Positions 24,410 to 32,639 of a DNA stretch of 64,000 nt are shown in pieces. This stretch comes from Halomonas sp. GD1P12 (GTDB lineage Bacteria > Pseudomonadota > Gammaproteobacteria > Pseudomonadales > Halomonadaceae). The notes below the pieces were generated by a model. The model saw nothing but the letters and a program-made list of their open reading frames with translations, did not search any database and had not been told where the DNA came from. Position numbers and translations under genes: made by a program. Position 1 is the stretch's first letter; each line of letters opens with the position of its first letter. The DNA is taken from assembly GCF_025725645.1 (NCBI RefSeq), contig NZ_CP107007.1, positions 992,001-1,056,000 on the forward strand. The letters run 5' to 3'.

Positions 24410-25192
24410 TCAGACGGGGTTGGCCACCACCGGATGATCGACGCGACAAGCGTAAAGATCGCCGGAGGCGAGCCCGTCGGCGCCGTCGTCGAGCCAGCGG
24501 CGAATGGCGCTCGGGGTTTGCCACGTGGCAAAGCGAAAGGCGCGCTGCTCGCCGGCGATGGCGTTGAAGCGGTAGTCGCCGAGTCGGGTGATCTCCTCGA
24601 TACAGGCGTGGCTTACGTGCAAGACGCCGGCGACGAACTCCACCGACAGCGCCGCCACGGCGTGGCTCAAGCCCTTGAGCACCTCTGCCTCGAAACCTTC
24701 CACATCGATTTTGATGAAGCAGGGCATGCCGAAACGCTCGATCAGCCGGTCCATCGTGGTCACCTCGACGCGAAGTGTCCGCTCCCAGGCAATGTGCTTG
24801 AACGCCGGGTTTTCCGTGCCGATGCGCCCGCGCCAGTCGTGGGCGAGCGTCGAAAGGGTCGGGTTGGCGCTGCTGATCGCGATCTCGGCGTGGCCCGGCT
24901 CCACGCCCGCCGCCACTGGCAATAGCGTGATGTCATCGTGTTTGATGAGGCGGCGAAACCAGCGCGCCAGCGCCGGCTGCGGCTCGAGTGCCACGACCCT
25001 GGCGCCGAGTGCCTGAAACGCGGCGCTGCGATCGCCCAGGTGAGCGCCGATATCGAAAGCAAAGTCGCCGGGCACGATGAACGGATGATACAGCCGCCTG
25101 AGCCCCTTTTGTCGCCCGGGGCGCCAGTAGACGATCAGCGAGCGTGCCAGGCCACCACCGCTTCTAAGCCGTTGACCGAGCGCAAGGCGCAT
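24410..25192 (-). CDS. FkbM-family methyltransferase
   Basis: A 260-residue SAM-dependent methyltransferase. Motif I is FDIGAHLGDRS, followed by ALEPQPALARWF, and the FkbM block FIKIDVEGFEAEVLKGL is present. FkbM enzymes O-methylate sugars or natural products. Its ATG overlaps the opgH stop (TGATG), so it is translationally coupled to glucan synthase. It may methylate the periplasmic glucan or a product of the adjacent pterin-like cluster; the sequence does not decide. Confidence 0.82.
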   Translation of the reverse strand: MRLALGQRLRSGGGLARSLIVYWRPGRQKGLRRLYHPFIVPGDFAFDIGAHLGDRSAAFQALGARVVALEPQPALARWFRRLIKHDDITLLPVAAGVEPGHAEIAISSANPTLSTLAHDWRGRIGTENPAFKHIAWERTLRVEVTTMDRLIERFGMPCFIKIDVEGFEAEVLKGLSHAVAALSVEFVAGVLHVSHACIEEITRLGDYRFNAIAGEQRAFRFATWQTPSAIRRWLDDGADGLASGDLYACRVDHPVVANPV

Positions 25193-27150
25193 CAGTGGGG
25201 CTCACGGGCCGAGGCGCTGGCAGGACGCTTGTCGAAACATCGAAACGACTGACACGGCATCTCACCGACCAGCTCGCCGGGAAGCGGCGCGACCACGCCT
25301 TCGAGCGGGGCGTGGTCGGGCGTATCGCCCCGGGCGCTGAGGGCGGCAAAGTCATCCAGAAGCGTGGGGCGGTAGCTAATGCTGGGCGTCTTCAAAAGCC
25401 CCAGCCGGTGGCTGACGACGCCGCCCCAGGTACCGCTACTGGAGTATTTGACGATGGGCGTGGCCAGTACGAGCCCGGCCCAAGCCGGCGTCAGCCAGAA
25501 AAAGGCGTGCAACGAGCACGCCGCCATGGCGACGGCCCAAATCACGCCGCACACCGTCATCCAATAGGTGTGGCGCCAGGCTTCACGCCAGGCGAGCGAG
25601 CGCTCGCCGCGGTGCTGGGTTTGCCACTCCACCGAGCGGCCAAGCAGCACGTTGACGATGAACAGGCTGTGCCAGGCCATCATCAAGGGCGCGATGAGCG
25701 CGGCGAAGGCGAGTTCGAACAGCACGCTAAGCGTCAGCTTGAAACGTCCGCCGAAGGCGTGCGGGCACTGCGAAAGCGTCAGCAAATAGCCCAAAAGCTT
25801 TGGCGCGAGCAGCATGAACAGCGTAATCCACAAAAGCCCCACCGATAAAAGCGGGGGAAACGCGGGGCTTTGAGGCGGCGCGATGGCCTGCACACCGACC
25901 AGCAAGCTGGTGCAGACCAGAAGGCCCAGCCACACGACCGACGAAAGATAAGCAAAGGCGCCGAACAGAAAGTGCAGCCGGCTAATGGGGTGAAATCCGG
26001 CGCCGGAGAGCAGGCGCAAGTGTTGCAGGTTGCCCTGCAGCCAGCGCCGGTCGCGCTTGGCGAAGTCGAGAAAGTTGCTTGGCATCGCCTCAAAACTGTT
26101 GTGCGAGGCGCCAGCATGCGGCACCTTTTGCGATACCGCCGTGGTGGCGGAGGTATCCAGCAGTACCTGCCAGCCGGCGCGTTTCAACAGGGCGGCTTCG
26201 ACGAAGTCGTGGCTTAAAAGCTCGCCGCCGAGCGGTGCCTTGCCGGGTAGGGCGGGGAGCCCGGCATGGGCCATGAAGGCGCGGGTGCGAATGATGGCGT
26301 TATGTCCCCAGTAGTTGGCCGCATCGCCCTGCCAGAAGCTTTGCCCGGCGGCGAGCATGGGGCTGTAAAGCGCCGAGGCGATCTGCAGACAGCGGCCGAA
26401 CAGCGTGCGCTGGCCCACCGGAATCGGCACGGTCTGAATCAAACCGACGCGGGGCTCGCGCTGCATCCGATGCACCATGTGCAAAAGCGTGGCGCCGCTC
26501 ATGAGGCTATCGGCATCGAGCACTACCATGAAGTCGTAGCGCCGCCCCCAGCGCCGGCAGAACTCGGCGATGTTGCCCGCCTTGCGTCCTTCGTTTTTCT
26601 CCCGGCGGCGATAGTAGACGTTGATCTGACCGGCCAGGCGTTGCTGCAGCGCCGCCACGTGAGCCGCTTCTTCGCGGGCCTGGGCCTGGGTTTGGGTGTC
26701 GCTCAAGATGAATACGTCGAAGTGCTCGCCGATGGCAGGCGAGCCGCCTTCGGTGCGTGCCTGGCTCAAAAGCGAGCGGCAGGTCGCCTCGAGCCCGGCG
26801 ATGGTCGGCACCGGCGGCTCGGCGTAGATGGGCATGACCAGTGCGGTCTTGCTCATCAGACGGTAGGCGCTGGGCGGCGTTGGCCGCAAACGGCGCAGCG
26901 ACAGCGGGTCCAGGCGCAGCGCACAGAGCACGAACCCGCACACCGCGCCCCAAAAGGCCATGGCGATCCAGCTAAAGGTCAGCGCGAACAGCGTCAGCAG
27001 GGCGATTTGCCACCCCAGCGCCAGATCATCGACGACGCGGTGCATCGCCAGAAGCCCCACCACGCTGGTGGTGAGCACGGCCAGCGTATAGAAGGCGCGG
27101 CGCCAGAAGAGCCCGGGGATGGCGACGGCAGTGATCGGCTGTTCAGTCAT
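25192..27150 (-). CDS. opgH: osmoregulated periplasmic glucan glucosyltransferase OpgH (MdoH)
   Basis: A 652-residue polytopic membrane glycosyltransferase (GT2). The catalytic acidic motif lies in VVLDADSLMSG, with SHDFVEAALL and RDRRWLQGNLQH (the Q/RRW-type motif) further on. It polymerises glucose from UDP-glucose and exports the chain. At 652 residues it is clearly shorter than the E. coli protein (about 850), mostly by lacking the long cytoplasmic N-terminus, where the enterobacterial protein binds FtsZ. It overlaps the opgG 3' end by 8 bases and shares TGATG with fkbM. Confidence 0.9.
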   Translation of the reverse strand: MTEQPITAVAIPGLFWRRAFYTLAVLTTSVVGLLAMHRVVDDLALGWQIALLTLFALTFSWIAMAFWGAVCGFVLCALRLDPLSLRRLRPTPPSAYRLMSKTALVMPIYAEPPVPTIAGLEATCRSLLSQARTEGGSPAIGEHFDVFILSDTQTQAQAREEAAHVAALQQRLAGQINVYYRRREKNEGRKAGNIAEFCRRWGRRYDFMVVLDADSLMSGATLLHMVHRMQREPRVGLIQTVPIPVGQRTLFGRCLQIASALYSPMLAAGQSFWQGDAANYWGHNAIIRTRAFMAHAGLPALPGKAPLGGELLSHDFVEAALLKRAGWQVLLDTSATTAVSQKVPHAGASHNSFEAMPSNFLDFAKRDRRWLQGNLQHLRLLSGAGFHPISRLHFLFGAFAYLSSVVWLGLLVCTSLLVGVQAIAPPQSPAFPPLLSVGLLWITLFMLLAPKLLGYLLTLSQCPHAFGGRFKLTLSVLFELAFAALIAPLMMAWHSLFIVNVLLGRSVEWQTQHRGERSLAWREAWRHTYWMTVCGVIWAVAMAACSLHAFFWLTPAWAGLVLATPIVKYSSSGTWGGVVSHRLGLLKTPSISYRPTLLDDFAALSARGDTPDHAPLEGVVAPLPGELVGEMPCQSFRCFDKRPASASAREPH

Positions 27151-28660
27151 CGGGAGTCCACACGTAGTTCCAGGTTTCGCTGATCGGCTCGCCGTTCATC
27201 TCGAGCCGCAGACGGATGTCGCTCGTCGCGTTGGCCGGAACGCGAAAGCTTGCGCGCCAGCGGTTCCTTGGCAGTGCGAGCACGTGGGCTTCGCGCGCCT
27301 CGACCTCACCGGTATCGATGAAAAGCGTTATCGATGCGTCGTCATTCAGGCCTTCGAGCGCGCCGCCTTCGAAATCCACGACGAACTGGCGCTGCGCTTT
27401 CGCGGCCGGGTCGCTGGCAAGCCCCGCCTGGCCCTGACGGGTGCGAAAAACGCGCGCCTGGTCAAAGGCCTCGGGGGTGTCGTTCAGCGTGTAGGTGCGG
27501 TAGTGAAGCGCCAGTGACTCGCCGGCCTCGAGCGGGGCATCGAAGACCCAGTAGGCGACGATATTGTCGTGGGTTTCGTCCGGTGTGGGCAGCTCGACGA
27601 GCTCCACGTGGCCCGGGCCCCAGTTCGCCAGCGGTTCGACCCACTGGCTCGGGCGGCGATGGTAGAGTGCTTCCATGTCCAGGTAGCGGTCGAAATCTCG
27701 CTCGCGCTGCATCAAGCCAAATCCGGCCGGGTCGTCGTCGCTGAAAAGCGACAGGCGCGTGTCGCTCGGATTCGAGAGCGGGCGCCAGATCCACTCGTTC
27801 TGGCCCGTGTGCATCAAAAGCCCGTCAGAGTCGTGCACCTGGGGGCGGAAATCGTCCGGCCGATGAGCGGTGACATCACCGAAGGCGAACATGCTGGTGA
27901 GCGGCGCGACGCCGAGCTTGTCGATATCCTCGCGAGCAAAGAGCTCGGCTTCGACCTCGAGGTTCGTCTGCTCGCCCGGCGTGAGCGTAAAGCGGTAGGC
28001 GCCGCTGATCGATGGGCTATCCAGCAGCGCCAGAAAGGTGAGCGTCTGATCGCCTTGCTGAGGCTTGAAAAACCAGAACTCGCTAAACCGGGGAAACTCT
28101 TCTGGCTTGCTCGAGGCGGTATCGATGGCGAGCCCACGGGCGGAGAGGCCGTACACCTGGTCGCGCCCGACCAGGCGAAAGTAGCTGGCGCCGAGAAACG
28201 CCGCGACCTCGTCGCGGTAGTCGGGGTCGTTGATCGGGTAGTGCAGGCGAAAGCCGGCGTGGCCGCTATCGGTGAGGTCTTCACTGGAAAGCGCCCGGGC
28301 CTGGCCTTCGTAGCGAAAATCGTCGCGCTGGAAAGGCAGCGGCTCGCTCTGGCCGTCGTCGATGATATTGAGGGTGACGGGTTCCTTGAATAGAAAGCCG
28401 CTGTGAAACAGCTGCAGCGAAAACGGGCTTTCGTCGCGCCAATAGGCCCGTTCGGGGTCGAAGCGAATCTGGCGGTAGGCGTCGTAGTCCAGGTTCTCGA
28501 GAGCGCTTGAAAGCGGGGCGTTGGGGGGCGTGTACGGGGCCTCGGCCAGCGTTTTGGCGCGCTCGATAACGTTATCGAAAAAGGTGTCGTCTGCCTGGGA
28601 GATCGAGGCGTTCGCCAGTCCAAGCGCGATAAGCCACTGTGTGCCAATACGACCTTTCAT
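27143..28660 (-). CDS. opgG: periplasmic glucan biosynthesis protein OpgG (MdoG)
   Basis: A 505-residue exported protein: signal peptide about residues 1-23 (ending Ser-Gln-Ala), then the family start DTFFDNVIERAKTLAEAPYTPP, LDYDAYRQIRFDPERAYWR and later motifs such as FAFGDVTAHRPDDFRPQVHDSDGLLMHTG. OpgG branches or matures the glucan backbone in the periplasm. The ATG at 28660 gives a proper signal peptide; seven upstream codons are excluded. First gene of opgG-opgH-fkbM-creatininase. In halophiles this operon answers osmotic change. Confidence 0.92.
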   Translation of the reverse strand: MKGRIGTQWLIALGLANASISQADDTFFDNVIERAKTLAEAPYTPPNAPLSSALENLDYDAYRQIRFDPERAYWRDESPFSLQLFHSGFLFKEPVTLNIIDDGQSEPLPFQRDDFRYEGQARALSSEDLTDSGHAGFRLHYPINDPDYRDEVAAFLGASYFRLVGRDQVYGLSARGLAIDTASSKPEEFPRFSEFWFFKPQQGDQTLTFLALLDSPSISGAYRFTLTPGEQTNLEVEAELFAREDIDKLGVAPLTSMFAFGDVTAHRPDDFRPQVHDSDGLLMHTGQNEWIWRPLSNPSDTRLSLFSDDDPAGFGLMQRERDFDRYLDMEALYHRRPSQWVEPLANWGPGHVELVELPTPDETHDNIVAYWVFDAPLEAGESLALHYRTYTLNDTPEAFDQARVFRTRQGQAGLASDPAAKAQRQFVVDFEGGALEGLNDDASITLFIDTGEVEAREAHVLALPRNRWRASFRVPANATSDIRLRLEMNGEPISETWNYVWTPDD

Positions 28661-28912
28661 AAACGGGGTCCCTTCCTTCAAAGGCCATGGGTAATCAATT
28701 ACCTGGCACCGGAATCGGTTTTTATAACTATTATGGCAGCGGGCGTTTTGACTATCGTTATGTTCCCGGGCAAGCTCGAACGCCCTTGTCCAACGTTCAA
28801 ACCACTATAGCGATGCGTGAGCGTTTAACGAAAGTACGCGCGCCACGCATTCACTATAAAGGTTACTCTTCGCCTCGCCTACAGGGTTTTTGCTCATGCC
28901 GTTGATGATGCC

Positions 28913-30529
28913 ATGCTTCGCGTTTTAATCGCCGCCACTGCGCTGAATATCATGCTGGTCGCGCCGCTTTGGTGGCGCTTTGAACATTTGGGAATGCCGC
29001 TGGTCGCGCTCGAGGTGTGGATGCTCGCCCCCGCGTTGGCGCTGATTCCCGCGCGCGGTTGGCGTCGGCTGCTGGCGGCGCTGGTCGTTTTATGGGTGGG
29101 GTTGGTCAGCGCTGCCCACTTGGGCAACGCTGCCACCCACGCCGCTTTTGGTCGCGCGCTGAATCTGTATCTCGACGTGCCGCTCGTGCGTTCGATCTAT
29201 CATCTGCTCTCCGGCAACGTTGGCAAACTCGCCGGCACCTTGATCATGGCGCTTGGCGCGCTGTCACTCGTGGGCATGCTGCTATTGATCTATGCGCTGC
29301 TTTCGCCCAAACGCGCGCTCTCGCTCGAGCGGGTGTCGGGGAAGGCAGCGGCCGCGCTCGCGGTGTTAGCGCTGGTGCTTTGCGAGCTTCACTACCAGGG
29401 CCTGCGCGTCGTCGAGCGTGGGGCGCTGCCGCTCATCGACACCACGCGTTTTCAAATCGAGCAGGTGCGGGCGACCCACCAGGCGCGGCTGGCGTTCGAG
29501 GCCGAGCTCGAGCAGCGCCCGCTCGAGGCCCAGGCGCTGCCCGGGCTTGCCGGACGTAACGTGCTGTTGACGTTCATCGAGTCCTACGGGGTGAGCGCGC
29601 TGATTGATCCGCGCTACGCGAAGCTGATTCGAGCGACCCTTGACGAGATGGACTCGCGCCTGGAAGCGCGGGGGATTAGCGTGGTCTCTGGGCTTTTGGA
29701 GGCGCCGATACGCGGCGGCCAGTCCTGGCTTGCCCACGCCAGCGTGCTCAGCGGGCGCTGGATCGACAACCAGCTCTGGTACCGGCTGATGCTCGAAAGC
29801 CCCCACGCGAGCCTGGTCGATGACTTCCACGCCACCGGTCAGCGCTCGCTCACCGTCATGCCAGGCATTACGCTGGCCTGGCCCGAGGGGCTCGCCTACG
29901 GCTTTCAGGAGATTCGCACCGCGCGCAACCTGCCCTATCAGGGCCCGGCGCTCAACTGGGTAACCATGCCGGATCAGTTCACGCTGGACTACGTGGCGCG
30001 GCGCCAGCTCGACCGGGGGCCGCTGTTCGCTCAGATCACGCTGATCTCGAGTCACGCGCCCTGGACGCCGATTCTACCGGTACTCGAGAATTGGGCGATG
30101 ATCGGCGATGGGTCGATCTATGGTCCCTGGGAAAACGCCGCCGATCCGCCCGAGGTGCTGTGGCAGGACCTGGAGCGCATTCGCGATCACTACGGCTGGT
30201 CGGTGAACTACTCGGTGGCAAGCGTGGCAGGCTTTGCCGAGCGCGCGCTGGATGAAACGGGGCTTTTGATCGTGATGGGCGATCATCAGGCCGCGCCCTT
30301 GATCACTGGCGAGAACGCAAGCGCAGCGGTGCCGGTTCACGTGTTCAGTCGCGACCCGGCCCTTTTGGACGCCTTTCGCAAGCGCGGCTTCGTCGATGGG
30401 GCGCTGCCGGCACTCGATGATACCGAGCGCGCGCCCCGTATGAGCGAGTTACGCCACTGGCTGCAGGAGGATTTCGGCAACGGCGCTGCGTCTAAAAACG
30501 CAAAGACAGCGAACGGGGCGGCTCAGTAA
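28913..30529 (+). CDS. membrane-anchored alkaline-phosphatase-superfamily (sulfatase/LTA-synthase-like) protein
   Basis: A 538-residue protein with about four N-terminal helices (residues 1-140) and a periplasmic sulfatase-fold domain: metal/nucleophile region LLTFIESYGVSAL, ISSHAPWTP, and the metal-binding VMGDHQAAP near the end. The canonical Ser/Thr nucleophile after ESxG is ambiguous here. Enzymes of this type transfer phosphoglycerol or phosphoethanolamine. It is divergent from opgG with 252 bases between, so an OpgB-like role in decorating glucans, or lipid A modification, is plausible. Its 3' end overlaps the convergent acyltransferase by 7 bases. Confidence 0.7.
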   Translation: MLRVLIAATALNIMLVAPLWWRFEHLGMPLVALEVWMLAPALALIPARGWRRLLAALVVLWVGLVSAAHLGNAATHAAFGRALNLYLDVPLVRSIYHLLSGNVGKLAGTLIMALGALSLVGMLLLIYALLSPKRALSLERVSGKAAAALAVLALVLCELHYQGLRVVERGALPLIDTTRFQIEQVRATHQARLAFEAELEQRPLEAQALPGLAGRNVLLTFIESYGVSALIDPRYAKLIRATLDEMDSRLEARGISVVSGLLEAPIRGGQSWLAHASVLSGRWIDNQLWYRLMLESPHASLVDDFHATGQRSLTVMPGITLAWPEGLAYGFQEIRTARNLPYQGPALNWVTMPDQFTLDYVARRQLDRGPLFAQITLISSHAPWTPILPVLENWAMIGDGSIYGPWENAADPPEVLWQDLERIRDHYGWSVNYSVASVAGFAERALDETGLLIVMGDHQAAPLITGENASAAVPVHVFSRDPALLDAFRKRGFVDGALPALDDTERAPRMSELRHWLQEDFGNGAASKNAKTANGAAQ

Positions 30530-31455
30530 AGGCGGTAGCTTTTGACGTTGGCCACGCCCTGGGTCTCCTCGACGACCTTGCGATAGCGCTTGTACTCCCA
30601 CTGGTACTGCGCCGGGTCGAGCGCGATCGAGGCCTCCACGCTTGCGTTGACGCCAGTGGCAGAGGTGACGTCCTCCTCGCTGTAGACGCGTTCGTCGGCA
30701 TCGAGAAAGTGAATCGCAAAGCCCTTGCCCGGTACTCTGAGCGCCACGCCAGTCACTACTCGCGCTTGGGTGCGGGCGACCAGTTTGGGTAACAGCGTGG
30801 CGGTATAGGCGCTGCGCCCGAAAAACGGCGCGAACACGCCGCTGCCCCAGCTCGGCTCCTGGTCCGGCAGAATGCCGATCGCCTCAGAGCGCTTGAGCGC
30901 TTTCAAAAGCGCGGCCACGCCGCGCGGGTTGGTCGGTACCAAACTCGCCCCCATGCGCTCGCGGCCGTGGCGGATGATCGGCTCGAGCTCTGCGATCTTG
31001 GGCGGCTCGTACATGGCGGTGAAGGGGAAGTGGCTCGACAGCCAAAAATTGAGCACTTCCCAGTTGCCGAAGTGGGGGGCGAGCACGATCACCCCGCGCC
31101 CGTCAGCGCGGGCACTGTCGAGCTTGTCGCGCCCGTGCACCTCGAGAATATGCGCCTGGACCGTTTCGGGCAGGGCGAGCCAGGCATGACCCAGCTCCAG
31201 CATGGTGGCCGCCGAGTGGCGAAGGCTTTGCCGGGCCAGCGCCTTGCGGGTGCGGATCGGCATGTCCGGGTAGACCACGGCCAGATTGGTATGGGTGACA
31301 CGGCGCTCGCGCTTGCTGAGCCCGTAAACTGCCGGGCCCAAAAGCCGCGCCCCGCGCCAGAGCGACGTGAGCGACCAGCGCGACAGGCGTCGCCACAGCG
31401 CATTGATGGTGCGCGCCTGCAGCGCCTGCAGACGAGAAGAGGTCGATCCGCTCAT
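30523..31455 (-). CDS. lipid A biosynthesis acyltransferase, LpxL/HtrB family
   Basis: A 310-residue inner-membrane-associated acyltransferase with the catalytic His128-x4-Glu133 (HFGNWE) and the conserved PDQEPSWGSGVFAPFFGR segment. It would add a secondary acyl chain to Kdo2-lipid IVA. LpxL and LpxM cannot be separated by eye. It follows a DUF4870 gene by 3 bases on the same strand. Confidence 0.87.
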   Translation of the reverse strand: MSGSTSSRLQALQARTINALWRRLSRWSLTSLWRGARLLGPAVYGLSKRERRVTHTNLAVVYPDMPIRTRKALARQSLRHSAATMLELGHAWLALPETVQAHILEVHGRDKLDSARADGRGVIVLAPHFGNWEVLNFWLSSHFPFTAMYEPPKIAELEPIIRHGRERMGASLVPTNPRGVAALLKALKRSEAIGILPDQEPSWGSGVFAPFFGRSAYTATLLPKLVARTQARVVTGVALRVPGKGFAIHFLDADERVYSEEDVTSATGVNASVEASIALDPAQYQWEYKRYRKVVEETQGVANVKSYRLY

Positions 31456-31458
31456 GGT

Positions 31459-31869
31459 CTACAGCAGCCACCCGTTGACGTCATTCGGCGGGCGCTTGTC
31501 CTGAATGCCCTTGAACCCTTTCACGCAGCGCACGATGAACCACACCGCGACCGCCAGCAGCAGCGGAAACCCGATCAGTACCAGGGTGAGCAGCGAGGCC
31601 ACGCTGAGATACAAAAGCCCGATCCAGAAGGTGCGGATCTGATAGCGGTAGTGCTCGTCGAGCCAGTGCGGGCCGCGGCCGTGATAGACGTAGGCGACGA
31701 TCACGCCGACGATCACGGTAAAGCCGGTGAAAAAATTGGCCAGATAGAGCGCATAGACGACCAGCGCGACGGTGGTATCGGCCTTGGGAGCCGGCTCGCG
31801 CGTCTCCTCATGAACGCGCTCGTTGACGACTTCACCCTCGATGGGCTCTTCATTCGCGTTGTGGCGCAT
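31459..31869 (-). CDS. DUF4870-family membrane protein
   Basis: A 136-residue protein: an acidic cytoplasmic N-terminus (about 35 residues) followed by three hydrophobic helices. The arrangement VVYALYLANFFTGFTVIVGVIVAYV, then HYRYQIRTFWIGLL, is typical of DUF4870. Function unknown. GGAGC precedes the ATG at 31869. It is probably co-transcribed with the acyltransferase, 3 bases apart. Confidence 0.75.
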   Translation of the reverse strand: MRHNANEEPIEGEVVNERVHEETREPAPKADTTVALVVYALYLANFFTGFTVIVGVIVAYVYHGRGPHWLDEHYRYQIRTFWIGLLYLSVASLLTLVLIGFPLLLAVAVWFIVRCVKGFKGIQDKRPPNDVNGWLL

Positions 31870-31964
31870 GCGTGCTCCTTCACTCAAAGATGTTCGCCTC
31901 GCGGGCGCCCGGGCCGCCCATGATAGCGCGCCGGGCGGGGCTTATCATTACGTCAAAGGCCGAT

Positions 31965-32348
31965 TCAGCGTCCCAGCGGGCGGCAGATTTCCAGTAGATT
32001 GCCGTCCGGGTCGCGCAGATAGACCGACTCGATGGCGCCGTTGGCGCCCTGGCGCTCCACCGGGCCAAGCTCGATCTCGACCGAGAGTGCTGCCAGGTGG
32101 TCCATGAACTCGGCAAGCGGCAGCTGACAACGCAGGCAAAGATCCAGGCTGCCAGGCGTCGGGGTGGCGGAGATCGGCGCGATATCGGTGTCGGTCTGGT
32201 GCAATCTGAGCGCGGTGTCGCCCAGCATCAGGTCGACCCGCTGGGCGTCGCGGTAGCGCACGTCGAGTCCCAGCACGCGGGAGTAGTAATCCACCGCGCG
32301 CCCCATGTCGGTCACCGTGACTACCAAATGGTCCAGGCCTGAGAGCAT
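31965..32348 (-). CDS. VOC-family (glyoxalase/bleomycin-resistance fold) protein
   Basis: A 127-residue VOC protein: LDHLVVTVTDMGRAVDYYSRVLG at the N-terminus, His/Glu metal-ligand positions, and the closing YLRDPDGNLLEI. The family covers dioxygenases, glyoxalases and antibiotic-binding proteins; the exact reaction cannot be told. A longer overlapping frame in the same region is shadow sequence. Confidence 0.85.
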   Translation of the reverse strand: MLSGLDHLVVTVTDMGRAVDYYSRVLGLDVRYRDAQRVDLMLGDTALRLHQTDTDIAPISATPTPGSLDLCLRCQLPLAEFMDHLAALSVEIELGPVERQGANGAIESVYLRDPDGNLLEICRPLGR

Positions 32349-32482
32349 GCCACCTTCCTTCGATCAGTTTTGAAAGCCTCATCTTACCCTGGCCGCTCCC
32401 GCCGGGCATGCAAAATGACGCCTGCACCAGCGTGGTGCGGCGCGGCGGGCGTTCGAGCGATCGATTTAAGCGATAAAAAGCG

Positions 32483-32510
32483 TTGACTTTAGGGCCTTGC
32501 GCGTAATAAT
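32483..32510 (+). promoter_or_regulatory. sigma-70-like promoter upstream of the MFS gene
   Basis: TTGACT (32483-32488) and an AT-rich TAATAAT at 32504-32510, with a spacer of 15-16 bases, flanked by GCGCG inverted repeats. It would give a leader of about 120 bases. The 291-base gap holds nothing else clear. Confidence 0.5.
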
Positions 32511-32639
32511 TGCGCGCCCGTTTTCCTGCCAGACTGTGTTCTCTAATCGATTCTACCGATCGGTTTTTAACGCAAGCGACGGTCGGCAGCGAAGGGCCGT
32601 GGTTTTCAGCGCTTTTGGACAAGGCAGGATGAGGTGGGC

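Noticed and set aside
31948..32622. 224-codon minus-strand frame around the VOC gene
   Set aside because: It overlaps the VOC protein in another frame and shows no motif; the 127-residue VOC frame is clearly the gene.
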